Notes: a model not told the origin generated them from the letters alone. A stretch of 64,000 nucleotides of DNA from Halococcus sediminicola (GCF_000755245.1 NZ_BBMP01000004.1:32736-96735), one strand, 5' to 3'; numbered from the stretch's first letter, positions 1-8,454 are shown. Program-made: numbers and translations.

Positions 1-1203
1 GAAAACAAACGCGAAGAGCTATGCGAGAAGTTCGGCATCCACGACGAGTTCCCCGACGCAGTCCTCGAAGAGGCCGAAGAGCGGACCGAGGACACCCAAC
101 GGGACATCGACGACGAACTCGATTCGCGCGAGGACCTGCGGGAACTGACGACGTGGACGACCGACCCGGTGGACGCGCGCGACTTCGACGACGCGCTGAG
201 TATCGAGAAACGCGACGACGAGTACGTGCTCTGGGTGCACATCGCCGACGTCACGCACTACGTGGACCCGGACAGCGAGATGTGGGCCGAAGCGGTCCGG
301 CGCGCGAACACGGTGTACCTGCCCGACTACACCATCCACATGTTGCCCGCGAAACTCGCCGAGACGGTCTGCTCGCTCGTGCCCGACGAGGATAGATTAG
401 CACACACTGTCGAGATGCACCTGGACCGCGAGACGCTTTCCTACGAGACCATCGACATCTACAAATCGGTGATCCGCAGCAACGAACGACTCACCTACAC
501 ACAGGCCGAAAACCGTCTCGACGACCCGGAAAGCGACCTTCACGAGGCGAACTCTCTCGTCTTCGAACTCGCCGACCGACTGCACGAACAGCGCAAGGCC
601 GACGGGTCACTCGTCCTGAACCCCCGCCGCGACCGCGCGCACACGATCATCGAGGAGTGCATGTTGAAGGCGAACAAGGCCGTCACTCACGAGTTGATGT
701 GGAACAGAGGTGTGGAGGCGATGTACCGCGTCCATCCCCAGCCCTCGCCCGAGCAGTGGGACGAAGCCCTCCAAGAGATTCAGGAACTCGACGGGGTGTC
801 GATTCCCGGCGACGCGTGGGGCGAGGACCCGCGCATCGCGGTCAACGCCACCCTCGAAGAAGCGCCGGAGCGCCAACTCGGCAAGATCCAGTTCGCCGTG
901 ATGAAGGTCATGCCCCGTGCGCGCTACATGAACGACCCCTTCGGGGGCCATCACGCGCTGAATTTCGATATCTACGGGCATTTCACCAGCCCGATTCGGC
1001 GGCTCTCGGACCTCGTGAACCACTGGATCGTCAGCGAAAACGACGTGCCCGAGGATCTGCTGGGGCTGTGTGACCACGCTTCCGATCAGCAGCAGGCCGC
1101 CGAGAAATGCGAACGCGAGTACAAGCAGTTTCTGGAGGAAGTCGGGCTGGATGCGGATGCAGTGAACAATCGGGGTATCGAGGTCGTCGAGGATTCTGAT
1201 TGA
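1..1203 (+). CDS. RNase II/RNase R family 3'-5' exoribonuclease, 3' part
   Basis: The reading frame is open from the first base, so the 5' end of the gene lies outside the window. The visible 400 residues contain the RNB catalytic signature: DARDFDDALS, with its cluster of metal-binding aspartates, near residue 57, then HIADVTHYV, and near the C-terminus HFTSPIRRLSDLVNH, which is typical of RNase II/R enzymes. Such enzymes degrade RNA processively from the 3' end. No C-terminal S1 domain follows; the protein ends about 50 residues after the RNB domain, as I recall for short haloarchaeal members. The N-terminal cold-shock/OB region cannot be judged. The product is probably a cytoplasmic RNA-turnover enzyme. 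Confidence 0.9.
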   Translation, partial: ENKREELCEKFGIHDEFPDAVLEEAEERTEDTQRDIDDELDSREDLRELTTWTTDPVDARDFDDALSIEKRDDEYVLWVHIADVTHYVDPDSEMWAEAVRRANTVYLPDYTIHMLPAKLAETVCSLVPDEDRLAHTVEMHLDRETLSYETIDIYKSVIRSNERLTYTQAENRLDDPESDLHEANSLVFELADRLHEQRKADGSLVLNPRRDRAHTIIEECMLKANKAVTHELMWNRGVEAMYRVHPQPSPEQWDEALQEIQELDGVSIPGDAWGEDPRIAVNATLEEAPERQLGKIQFAVMKVMPRARYMNDPFGGHHALNFDIYGHFTSPIRRLSDLVNHWIVSENDVPEDLLGLCDHASDQQQAAEKCEREYKQFLEEVGLDADAVNNRGIEVVEDSD

Positions 1204-1236
1204 ATTAATTAGCCATTCTACGTACGATGTCCGAAT

Positions 1237-1800
1237 TTACTGTCTGCTGTTTTCTAATTCCTCGATAGCAGAGAGGAGACTTTCGCCCATTATCAATGAT
1301 CCAAATAGAAATGTTGCCATCGCAAATGCTACACAGATCATACTTATAAAAAATATCCACTCCGGCGAGCGAGTGGCAGCTAACAACACAAAATACACTA
1401 ATATAATGAAGAAGCTAATAGCTCCAGTAAGAAACGACCCAACCGCAGCTCCTATTAGCCCCTTCCCAGGGTTTTCAGTATCACCACCTATTGCGAGTGC
1501 CATAGCCAAAACAATCAGAAGACATAGTCCTCCGAAGATCATCCAGTTGGATTCAAATAGATCTAGGAAATAACGGACTTCATCAGGGACAGCTATCAAA
1601 ATAAGATAGACCGATAGAAACGTTCCACCTATCGCAAAAAACGCAATACTGACAAAAACAGTCTGGACGCCGTTCCTTAACGTGCTCATCACCCCATCAT
1701 CTTCTGCGGATTGGAGTATATCCGCTACGTTCGATTTTTGGAATAAACGCAATGCGAATTGAGAGATGAATATTTCAGCCGTAAACGCGAGAATAATCAA
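1237..1800 (-). CDS. Hypothetical multi-pass membrane protein, AT-rich
   Basis: I do not recognise a family. The 187-residue product has about five hydrophobic segments, including stretches near residues 45-70, 87-105, 115-143 and 150-172, and so is likely an integral membrane protein. The start is a TTG codon at 1800, and the frame stays open upstream with no ATG, continuing as hydrophobic sequence. The true start is therefore uncertain and the gene may be a 5'-truncated remnant. Base composition is clearly lower in GC than both neighbours, which suggests recent acquisition. It is convergent with the RNase gene. No partner gene explains its role. Confidence 0.55.
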   Translation of the reverse strand: MIILAFTAEIFISQFALRLFQKSNVADILQSAEDDGVMSTLRNGVQTVFVSIAFFAIGGTFLSVYLILIAVPDEVRYFLDLFESNWMIFGGLCLLIVLAMALAIGGDTENPGKGLIGAAVGSFLTGAISFFIILVYFVLLAATRSPEWIFFISMICVAFAMATFLFGSLIMGESLLSAIEELENSRQ

Positions 1801-1918
1801 TTGTAGAATTTGTATCAGATGACTAGTCGTAATTGGAATCTGTGCTACTATAATCCGCAGAATGAAAATGTTTGTTGAAAATCTGTCGCGGCGGCCCGCC
1901 GCAGCCGATTGCCGCTGT

Positions 1919-3226
1919 TTAGAGGTCGTACTGCTCTCTCACCAGTTCCCCGATGCCGCGCTCGTCGAGGCGGTCCATCGGCGCGAGCATCGTGAGTTGC
2001 ACGACACCCGGCAGGCGACCGATCTCGACGCCGCCGGTGAAGGTGCATCGGCCTCGAATCTCGCCCTCGGACATGTCGAGCAGGTCGCCCGCGCGGTCGA
2101 AGGCGTTCTCGGTCGCGGCGTTGATCGTCTCGCCGCTGCCGATGACCTGTATCGGTCCCATTGCTTCGGCCATCTCGACGCCGTGCTCGTCGGCGAGCGC
2201 GCGCCCGGTCTCGCGTTCGGCGTCGGTGTAGGGTTTGCTGATGTGTGGCAGGTCCTCCTCGTTGGGGAGCAAGAGCGGCCCGTCGATATCGAGACCCTTG
2301 ATGACCTCGATGCCGAGTTCGGTGCGCCCGCTCACGTCCGTCGTGTGCAGCGACAGTTCGCCGTCGCCCTGATTGGCGTGCAGGTCGCCGACGTAGACCC
2401 CGCCGCCGTCGACCTTCACCGGGCAGACGAGCACCGCGCCCTCGCGGACGGCGTTGACGTCCATGTGGCCGTCCGTGCGCTCGGCGAGCGCTTCCTCGTC
2501 CGGGAGCCCCCAATCGTGGTCGGCCCCAATGAGGAACTGGCCGAAGTCGCCGGCGTTGTGCGAGTCGGGCAGTTCGATGGGTGGGGTAGTGCCGACGTTG
2601 CCGATAAAGGGACGGAGATGCCCGAGCGTGCCGGCCATTCCGGAGGGCTTGTAGAGGAGTATCGGATGCTGGCGGGAGTTCTCCGGGATGGCCATCGCCT
2701 CGCGGGCGTTCTCGGCGAGCTCTTCGGCCGCCGCGTCGTCCATCGTCAGCCCCACACTCCGCTCCTCATCGAAGGCCACGGTGTAGCCGAACTCGAACCC
2801 GAACGAGGAGGCGTTCGCACCGCACTCGGCGCATTTGATGGCATCCTCGCCCGTGCCCTCGATGATGCTTGCGGGCCATTCGGTGCCGCATTCGGGACAG
2901 CGGTGGTCGACGAACGGATCGTCGCCGAACGCTTCTTCGCGCTCTCGCATGCTACCCGTACTCGTCGCGACGCTCGTCACCTCGACGTCTTCGATCGTGA
3001 GTGCGATCGCATCACCCACCTCGGCGTTCTCGACGGCGATGGGTCGCGTCACCTCGTGACCACCCCTGAAATCGGGCGTTATCATCGGTCCCCAGCACGC
3101 TGGCGGCGTGTGCGTGCGAATCGTGCCGCCGTCGGCGACGGTGCCGGCCCACTCCTGGTCGGGTCCAACTAGCCCGAGCGTGTACTGGTCGACGGTGAGT
3201 TCCTGCTGAATTTCGCGTTGTGCCAT
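1919..3226 (-). CDS. Acetamidase/formamidase family protein with zinc-ribbon insertion
   Basis: The 435-residue product matches the FmdA/AmdA family, which hydrolyses short-chain amides to ammonia and a carboxylate. Supporting motifs are HTHTPPACWGP-type text near residues 38-47, GADHDWG in the middle and DLHANQGDGE, a typical metal-site segment. The start is set at the ATG (MAQREIQQ) rather than the in-frame ATG ten codons upstream. An extra segment at residues 110-135 carries two CxxC pairs (C110/C113, C132/C135), resembling a treble-clef zinc ribbon embedded in the enzyme. The gene stands alone, so its substrate and nitrogen-scavenging role are inferred from the family. Confidence 0.87.
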   Translation of the reverse strand: MAQREIQQELTVDQYTLGLVGPDQEWAGTVADGGTIRTHTPPACWGPMITPDFRGGHEVTRPIAVENAEVGDAIALTIEDVEVTSVATSTGSMREREEAFGDDPFVDHRCPECGTEWPASIIEGTGEDAIKCAECGANASSFGFEFGYTVAFDEERSVGLTMDDAAAEELAENAREAMAIPENSRQHPILLYKPSGMAGTLGHLRPFIGNVGTTPPIELPDSHNAGDFGQFLIGADHDWGLPDEEALAERTDGHMDVNAVREGAVLVCPVKVDGGGVYVGDLHANQGDGELSLHTTDVSGRTELGIEVIKGLDIDGPLLLPNEEDLPHISKPYTDAERETGRALADEHGVEMAEAMGPIQVIGSGETINAATENAFDRAGDLLDMSEGEIRGRCTFTGGVEIGRLPGVVQLTMLAPMDRLDERGIGELVREQYDL

Positions 3227-3322
3227 AGTCCGGCGGAGACTATGGGACGTACTCACATAAACATCCCCACCGCAAAACGTCCTGATGAGTTCGCTACGCC
3301 GTGTTTGTCGTCGTTCGGGTCG

Positions 3323-3490
3323 TTACTCGGCGACCACCTGTGCGAGGAGCGCGATGATGATGACTGGAATGCCGATGCCTGAGGCGATGAGCACCACGAG
3401 AATCAGGATTTTGACGGGGGTACTCGCGTCGCCCCAGATCGAACGCCGTGCGTCGTTGATACTTTCTGCGAGGTCGGTGATTGCACCCAT
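3323..3490 (-). CDS. Small single-pass membrane protein
   Basis: The 55-residue product (starting MGAITDLAES) has a short charged N-terminus and one long hydrophobic segment (ILILVVLIASGIGIPVIII) at about residues 27-47. An upstream in-frame Met would add ten residues (MRMHRRDGVG), but the inner ATG gives the more natural protein. It lies between the acetamidase and PHP genes on the same strand. No function can be assigned. It could be a small membrane-associated regulator or a generic haloarchaeal small protein. Confidence 0.6.
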   Translation of the reverse strand: MGAITDLAESINDARRSIWGDASTPVKILILVVLIASGIGIPVIIIALLAQVVAE

Positions 3491-3562
3491 ACCCACCCCG
3501 TCACGGCGGTGCATCCTCATGGTTTGGCCGGCCTATGCAAGTGTCGCGTCGGGCAGGCGAAT

Positions 3563-4315
3563 TCACGACTCGCTCATCGAGGCCGGGACGGTCGGGAGAA
3601 AGGGGACCTGCGAGGTGGCGAGATAGGTGCCCTTGCGGAGCGCACCCTTCGCGTACTGGCGCGCGCTGCGGTGAATCGGCGTTCGTCGGCCTCGGATTTC
3701 GGTCGCACCCCGTCGAATGGCATCGATGACTGCTCGACCGTCGATGTCGCCCACCCCGAACGCGGCCGCGTCGAGGTCGATGCGGATTTCGGTGTACGCC
3801 CGGCCCACGTTCGGCAGGAAGTGCGCGTCGCTCGCGCCGACCTTCGGATACTCCCGCGCGGTGGCGAAGGCCCTCGCCCGGCGGTTGCGATAGCCGGTAA
3901 AGACCATCGAGTTGTAGACCTCGATGGCGTCACAGTCGGTGAGGTTCTTCTTCCGAACCCCGTGGCGACTCCGCTGGAAGGGATGTGGGACGATCGCGAC
4001 GCCGCCGGATTCGCGGACGCACTCGACGGTCTTTGCGAGCGACAGCCCGCGCTTCGGCCGCTCTTCGACGCCGATGGCGAGCAGGTGGCCCGCGCGGGTC
4101 GATACCTCGACGCCGGGAATCCCCAACAGTCCGTAGTCGGCGGCGAGGTCGGCCGCGCGTAGCGATTCCCCGATGGCGTCGTGATCGGTGACGACGATGC
4201 CGTCGAGACCGATGTCTTCGGCGTGTTCGAGGAGCAGCTCCACCGGTTCCCGGCCGTCGTACGAACCCTCGGAGTGGACGTGCGGGTCGATGGCGACCGT
4301 AGCCGTCCGCGTCAT
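3563..4315 (-). CDS. PHP-domain metal-dependent phosphoesterase
   Basis: The 250-residue product has the PHP-fold metal ligands: DPHVHS with H12 and H14, then GIVVTDHDAIGES, GVEVSTRAGHLLAIG, a central VPHPF motif and a C-terminal GASDAHF. These correspond to the clustered His/Asp ligands of PHP phosphoesterases such as histidinol-phosphatase-like and nucleotide phosphatase enzymes. The start is the ATG at 4313-4315; a longer frame runs back into the tRNA-Ala gene and is rejected. The substrate is unknown. The protein is soluble and cytoplasmic by sequence. The downstream small membrane gene is on the same strand but 70 bp away. Confidence 0.87.
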   Translation of the reverse strand: MTRTATVAIDPHVHSEGSYDGREPVELLLEHAEDIGLDGIVVTDHDAIGESLRAADLAADYGLLGIPGVEVSTRAGHLLAIGVEERPKRGLSLAKTVECVRESGGVAIVPHPFQRSRHGVRKKNLTDCDAIEVYNSMVFTGYRNRRARAFATAREYPKVGASDAHFLPNVGRAYTEIRIDLDAAAFGVGDIDGRAVIDAIRRGATEIRGRRTPIHRSARQYAKGALRKGTYLATSQVPFLPTVPASMSES

Positions 4316-4506
4316 GGTTGATTCGATATCTCGTCCAGCCGTGATAAATCCACCTCCGACATCGGCGGCGGTTGCTGGATTGTGTAGGTATCCTACCGCG
4401 AGTGAACCGATGTGAGCGAGCGGGTGCGAGGGCGACCATCGGGAGTCCGACGCGCTTTTTCCCCACGTTTTTGCCAACGAACGAGTGAGTGCAGCAAAAA
4501 GTGGGA

Positions 4507-4578
4507 TGGACTCGTCGGGATTTGAACCCGAGGCCTTCCCCGTGCCAGGGGGATGATCTACCACTGATCTACGAGCCC
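4507..4578 (-). tRNA. tRNA-Ala (anticodon GGC)
   Basis: Read on the minus strand, the 72-nt sequence folds as a cloverleaf. The acceptor stem is GGGCTCG/CGAGTCC, the D stem GATC/GATC, the anticodon stem TCCCC/GGGGA with loop CTGGCAC (anticodon GGC, decoding GCC), and the T arm TCGGG-TTCAAAT-CCCGA; the discriminator base is A. The third acceptor pair is G-U, the classic alanine identity element. No CCA is encoded and no intron is present. A TATA-like box lies about 30 bp upstream. Confidence 0.97.
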
Positions 4579-4603
4579 GCACCCGCTTCTATCGACGGCG
4601 ATT

Positions 4604-4613
4604 GGATAAACCC
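4604..4613 (-). promoter_or_regulatory. TATA-box promoter of tRNA-Ala
   Basis: On the minus strand the segment reads GGGTTTATCC, an archaeal TATA-like element centred about 30 bp before the first tRNA nucleotide at 4578. That spacing suits transcription starting at or just before the mature 5' end. Confidence 0.55.
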
Positions 4614-4625
4614 ATCGTATCGAGT

Positions 4626-4640
4626 CGAAACGGTTTACTT
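4626..4640 (+). promoter_or_regulatory. BRE/TATA promoter of the rps15 operon
   Basis: CGAAAC followed by GGTTTACTT matches the haloarchaeal BRE-plus-TATA layout. Predicted initiation is near 4662-4665, giving a leader of about 90 nt before the rps15 ATG at 4756. The promoter is divergent from the tRNA-Ala promoter 15 bp away. Confidence 0.5.
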
Positions 4641-4755
4641 CGGTGCGGAGAGTGATGGAGATGGGAACAGCACGGCCGCAAATCCGACTCGTCTACGTGG
4701 ACTCCGAGATTGCGGTAGTGTTCGGTAGCGTCTCGTGCGATTCCTATCCTCACCA

Positions 4756-5217
4756 ATGGCACGAATGCATACACGACGCCGCGGCTCGTCCGGTTCGGAC
4801 AAGCCCGTGGCAGACGACCCGCCGGAGTGGAGCGACGTCGACAGCGATGCGGTCGAAAACCGCATCGTCGAACTCGCCGAGCAGGGCCACAGCCCGAGCG
4901 AGATCGGTCTCAAACTCCGCGACGAGGGTGTACAGGGCACGCCGGTGCCGAACGTCCAACTGGCGACCGGCAAGAAAGTCACCGAGGTCCTCGAAGGACA
5001 CGACGCGAGCGCCGACCTGCCCGAGGACCTCCGGAACCTGATGGAGCGGGCGGTCGGGCTGCGCGAGCACATGGCCGCGAACCCGAACGACGCCCAGAAC
5101 AAGCGCGCACTCCAGAACACGGAGGCGAAGGTCCGCCGGCTCGCCGACTACTACCGCGGCGACGCGCTCGATGCGGACTTCCAGTACACCTACGAGCACG
5201 CACAGGAACTCCTGTAG
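4756..5217 (+). CDS. rps15: 30S ribosomal protein S15
   Basis: The 153-residue protein has the archaeal/eukaryal S15 (S13e-type) layout: a basic N-terminus (MARMHTRRRGSSGS), a segment PPEWSDVDSDAVENRIVELA, and a C-terminal helix region with NPNDAQNKRALQNTEAKVRR-type text that contacts 16S rRNA. The ATG at 4756 is preferred over an upstream in-frame Met because MARMH is the conserved N-terminus. The next gene starts directly after the stop, and the conserved order rps15 - recJ-like - pcc1 - rps3ae supports a single translation and RNA-modification operon. Confidence 0.97.
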   Translation: MARMHTRRRGSSGSDKPVADDPPEWSDVDSDAVENRIVELAEQGHSPSEIGLKLRDEGVQGTPVPNVQLATGKKVTEVLEGHDASADLPEDLRNLMERAVGLREHMAANPNDAQNKRALQNTEAKVRRLADYYRGDALDADFQYTYEHAQELL

Positions 5218-6321
5218 ATGGCTATCGCCGGTCGCTCCGAGGATTCGCTCGCGGCCGACAGCGTTGCCGACGCGCTCCGCGAGGCCGCGTTCGTGCGGCT
5301 GCTCGCAAGCGACGACAGCGACTCGCTCGCGGCGGCCGGCCTGCTCGGGCGCGCGCTCGCCGAACGGGGAACGCCGTTTCAGGCGCGCGTTGCCGGGCAA
5401 CTCGTCGGCGCGACCGACGACGCGACGACCGTCCACATCGGCTTCGAGGGCGGGGATCTCTCGCTTCCGCTGGAGCAGCCAGCGAGCGAGACGGCCTTCG
5501 GGGTGGCCCGCGACCTCGATTGCGACCCCGACCCCGTGCTCGCGCTCGCGGGCATGGGCGAGGCCCTCGAGGGAACCAGCGCCTTCGAGGACGCCCGCGG
5601 GCAGGGCGTCGTCGAGCGGCGTCCCGGCGTCGCGGTACCGGTCGCCGACCTCACCGACGGGCTGGCGCACACGACGCTCGTCCACGCGCCCTTCTCGGGA
5701 GACGAGGAGGCGACCGCGGCGGCCCTCGACGGACGCGACGACCCGCGCGAGGTCGCCTCGTTGCTCGCGCTCTCGGTGGCGAACACGGACGGAGCGACGC
5801 CACGGGCCGCCGAGTCGGTGGCCCGCGCGCTCAGGCCGTACGCTATCACTGCGGGCGAAAGCGCCGTCAGCGGCCGCTGTGAGACCGTCGGCGGCTACGC
5901 CGACGTGCTCCGTGCGAGCGCGCGCGAGCAACCGGGCGTCGGTCTCGCGCTCGCGCTCGGCTACGACGCGTGGGACGCCGCGCTCGCGGCGTGGCGTACA
6001 CACGGAACGCGGACGCACGCGGCGCTCCGCGAAGCGACGACCGAACGCCATCGGGGCGTGTTCGTCGCTCGCGTCGACGACGCGCCGCTCGCCACGACCG
6101 CCCGCCTTCTGTGTGATTTCCGCTCGCCGGAGCCGATCGCGCTCGCCGTCTCCGAAACGCGCGCGGCGGCTGCGGCCACGGAGGACACCGATCTCGGCGA
6201 CCACATGCACGAGGCCGGTGCGGCCGCCGGTGGAGACGGCGACGGAAGCGCCCGGCGCGGACGGGCACGCTTCGAGAACGCCGACGAGTTCGTTTCGGCG
6301 TTCCGGGAGGCGCTCCCATGA
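5218..6321 (+). CDS. RecJ-like exonuclease/DHH-related protein of the rps15-pcc1 operon
   Basis: The 367-residue product begins at the ATG immediately after the rps15 stop codon and overlaps the start of pcc1 by 4 bp. As I recall, proteins at this position in haloarchaea are annotated as RecJ-like single-strand exonucleases of the DHH superfamily. No convincing DHH motif or other canonical DHH metal motif is visible, and the C-terminus has a DHHA1-like look (ending with ENADEFVSAFREALP). The assignment therefore rests mainly on gene order, and catalytic activity is doubtful. It may instead be a non-catalytic partner in replication or tRNA processing. Ala/Asp-rich composition is normal for the host. 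Confidence 0.7.
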   Translation: MAIAGRSEDSLAADSVADALREAAFVRLLASDDSDSLAAAGLLGRALAERGTPFQARVAGQLVGATDDATTVHIGFEGGDLSLPLEQPASETAFGVARDLDCDPDPVLALAGMGEALEGTSAFEDARGQGVVERRPGVAVPVADLTDGLAHTTLVHAPFSGDEEATAAALDGRDDPREVASLLALSVANTDGATPRAAESVARALRPYAITAGESAVSGRCETVGGYADVLRASAREQPGVGLALALGYDAWDAALAAWRTHGTRTHAALREATTERHRGVFVARVDDAPLATTARLLCDFRSPEPIALAVSETRAAAAATEDTDLGDHMHEAGAAAGGDGDGSARRGRARFENADEFVSAFREALP

Positions 6322-6581
6322 AGCGCGCACGGCTGCGGACGGACTCCGCGGATGGAAGAATCGTCGCGGCGGCACTCGAACCGGACAACACGACGGAGAT
6401 GGAGACGGTTGTCGATGGCGACACCATTGAGACGACGTTCGAACGCGAGCGCACAGGAGGACTGCGCTCGACGATCGACGATTACGTCGTCAACCTCTCG
6501 GTGGCCGAACGAGTCGTACAGATGGCGAACGAACACAGCGACCAACCGAACAGCGACACAGCGAACAACGACACATCATGA
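6318..6581 (+). CDS. pcc1: KEOPS complex subunit Pcc1
   Basis: The 87-residue protein matches Pcc1, the dimerising subunit of KEOPS, which helps Kae1 install the universal t6A modification on ANN-decoding tRNAs. Visible features are the N-terminal strand, the IVAAALEPDN segment, the central FERERTGGLRSTIDDYVVNL and a helix (VAERVVQMANEH) typical of the family. A short hydrophilic tail follows. The start overlaps the upstream gene (ATGA-type coupling) and the stop overlaps the rps3ae start, so translation is coupled across the operon. Confidence 0.93.
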   Translation: MKRARLRTDSADGRIVAAALEPDNTTEMETVVDGDTIETTFERERTGGLRSTIDDYVVNLSVAERVVQMANEHSDQPNSDTANNDTS

Positions 6582-7213
6582 GCGAACGTTCAGTATCACG
6601 ACAGCAGCAGACGAAGCGGTGGTACACCGTCTTCGCGCCCGAGTCATTCGACCGGGCCGAACTCGGTGAGACCCCCGCGGACGAACCGAACGCGGTGCTC
6701 GATCGCACCATCGAAACGACTCTCGGCGAACTGACCGACGACGCCGGCGCGAACAACATCAAGCTCACCTTCCGCATCACCGACGTCGGGAGCGACGCGG
6801 CCTACACCGAGTTCGAAAAGCATGAACTCACGCGCGATTACCTCGGCAGTCTGGTGCGTCGCGGGGCCTCGAAGGTCGCCGCCTATCTGACTGTGCGGAC
6901 GAGCGACGACTACCGGGTCCGCATTCAACCGGTGGCCTTCACCACGAAGAACGCCGACGACAGCCAGGAGAAGGCGATCCGCAAGCGGATGACCGAACTC
7001 GTCCGCGAGGCCGCGAGCGAGCGCACCTTCGAGGAACTCACCGACAGCGTGACCCAGGGACGGCTGTCGAGTGCCATCTACGGCGAGGCACGGACCATCT
7101 ACCCGCTGCGCCGCGTCGAGATCGGCAAACTCGCACTCGATGCCCACCCCGACGAGGTCGCCGAAGAGGAAGAGACCGCCGTCGACGTCGACGAGAGCGA
7201 CGTCGAGGTCTGA
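6578..7213 (+). CDS. rps3ae: 30S ribosomal protein S3Ae (eS1)
   Basis: The 211-residue protein contains the S3Ae hallmarks: KRWYTVFAPESFDRAELGET at the N-terminus, LTDDAGANNIKLTFRITDVG and the C-terminal IYGEARTIYPLRRVEIGKLA. It is a small-subunit protein near the mRNA exit channel in archaea and eukaryotes. It overlaps pcc1 by 4 bp and ends the operon. The convergent cupredoxin gene begins 2 bp after its stop, so no separate terminator space exists. The tail is strongly acidic. Confidence 0.97.
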   Translation: MSERSVSRQQQTKRWYTVFAPESFDRAELGETPADEPNAVLDRTIETTLGELTDDAGANNIKLTFRITDVGSDAAYTEFEKHELTRDYLGSLVRRGASKVAAYLTVRTSDDYRVRIQPVAFTTKNADDSQEKAIRKRMTELVREAASERTFEELTDSVTQGRLSSAIYGEARTIYPLRRVEIGKLALDAHPDEVAEEEETAVDVDESDVEV

Positions 7214-7214
7214 G

Positions 7215-7631
7215 CTACTCGGTAACGGTGAATTTTCCGACCATTCCGGTCGGCTCGTGTGGGATGCAGAAGTAGTTGTACGTCCCGGGGACCTCGAACG
7301 TGTGCTCGAACGTCTCGCCGCTCTCGATGGCACCGTCTGTCCCCGAGGTCCACGCCTCGCGGGCGGCTCCTTCACCCTCGAAGCCGCCGGAGGCGAAGTA
7401 CGTCGCCGCGTCGGGAATCCGCGACTGGTAGGCGGTCACGGTGTGGCTGCGCGAACCGGTGTTGCGCCAGACGACCGGCTCCCCGACGCGCGGCTCGAAG
7501 TCCTCCTTCGGGAGGAAGGCGCTCGAACTCATCCCGATGTCGTAGTCGGGCTGTTCGCGCGAGGAGCCGAGACAGCCGGCGAGACCGACGGCGACTCCGG
7601 TCGTGGCGGTAAGAAACGCACGACGGTTCAT
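7215..7631 (-). CDS. Halocyanin-like type I copper lipoprotein
   Basis: The 138-residue protein has an N-terminal signal starting MNRRAFL and a lipobox (LAGC, Cys20), so it is likely exported and lipid-anchored on the outer face of the membrane. The cupredoxin copper site is complete: H63 (SHT), C122, H125 (FCIPH) and M130. Such proteins shuttle single electrons between membrane complexes. It is a single-domain halocyanin-like or plastocyanin-like protein. It is convergent with rps3ae and divergent from the CDP-alcohol transferase gene. Confidence 0.9.
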   Translation of the reverse strand: MNRRAFLTATTGVAVGLAGCLGSSREQPDYDIGMSSSAFLPKEDFEPRVGEPVVWRNTGSRSHTVTAYQSRIPDAATYFASGGFEGEGAAREAWTSGTDGAIESGETFEHTFEVPGTYNYFCIPHEPTGMVGKFTVTE

Positions 7632-7726
7632 GGGTTCGACTTCGAGCGCGGGGGGTATAGACTCCGCGATACGCGCTGGGGCGGCGAGGATAAACGCCTA
7701 AATCGCCCGTCGGCGATGGCGCTGAC

Positions 7727-8431
7727 ATGGCTACTCGGCCGCGATTCGTCGCCGCGCTCAGTCTCGCCGACGGCGTCACGGCGGCCAACGCCGCCCTCGG
7801 CTTTCTGGCGGCGGCGCTCGCGCCGATTTCGCCCGCGCTGGCCGCCCGGTTCGTCCTGCTGGCGGCGGTCGCCGACGGACTCGACGGTGTGCTCGCCGGG
7901 CGGGTGGGGGCCACGCCGGTCGGCGAGTTCCTCGACTCGCTGGCCGACGTCGCCTCGTTCTGTGTCGCGCCCGCGTTGCTCGTCTTCTCGGTGGTGCGCC
8001 TCGAATGGGGCGTCGCGCCGTCGAGCCTCGTGGGGGCGCTGGCGCTCGCCGTCGCCGCGCTGTTTGTCGTCAGCGGTGTGGTTCGACTGGGGCTCTATAC
8101 AGCCTACGACGTCGAGCGCGGCCACACCGAAGGCGTCCAGACGACGCTCGCGGCGACGGTGCTCGCGGCTGGCTTGCTCGCCGGCATCGAGACACCAACC
8201 CTGCTCCTCGGTGCGACCGCGGTCTTTGCGGGGTTGATGGTCGCGCCGGTCACGTATCCCGACCTTCGGGTGCGCGATGCGCTCGTGATGGGTGTCGTGC
8301 AGGCCGGTGCAATCGTCGTTCCCGACGTCCTCTTCGGCGTGTTTCCACGCCTCCTGCTCGCCTGTGCGCTCGCATATCTTCTGTTCGCGCCGTGGTCGTA
8401 TCCGGCGGGCGACGAAGGGAAACGCACTTAG
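7727..8431 (+). CDS. pssA: Archaetidylserine synthase (CDP-alcohol phosphatidyltransferase)
   Basis: The 234-residue protein has about seven membrane segments and the CDP-alcohol phosphotransferase region DGVLAGR...GEFLDSLAD near residues 48-70. Its layout resembles archaeal PssA, which transfers archaetidyl from CDP-archaeol to serine during polar lipid synthesis. The usual motif is DGxxAR...GxxxDxxxD. Here the metal-binding aspartates are all present, but Gly sits where the conserved Arg after Ala is expected, with Arg one residue later. This may be a tolerated variant or may affect substrate choice. The downstream HEAT-repeat gene follows 23 bp after. Confidence 0.85.
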   Translation: MATRPRFVAALSLADGVTAANAALGFLAAALAPISPALAARFVLLAAVADGLDGVLAGRVGATPVGEFLDSLADVASFCVAPALLVFSVVRLEWGVAPSSLVGALALAVAALFVVSGVVRLGLYTAYDVERGHTEGVQTTLAATVLAAGLLAGIETPTLLLGATAVFAGLMVAPVTYPDLRVRDALVMGVVQAGAIVVPDVLFGVFPRLLLACALAYLLFAPWSYPAGDEGKRT

Positions 8432-8454
8432 GCGATTCGAGCGAAATCCGCTCC

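Noticed and set aside
4507-4578. tRNA-Ala as an attachment site for an integrated element.
   Set aside because: No partial tRNA copy, recombinase or composition change was found next to it; the only visible element targets pilB.
4489-4728. A frame overlapping tRNA-Ala.
   Set aside because: It covers the whole tRNA gene and both divergent promoters, so it is chance coding potential.
8005-8454. A longer start of the HEAT-repeat protein within pssA.
   Set aside because: The extra residues are out-of-frame translation of pssA; the acidic ATG start at 8455 is natural.
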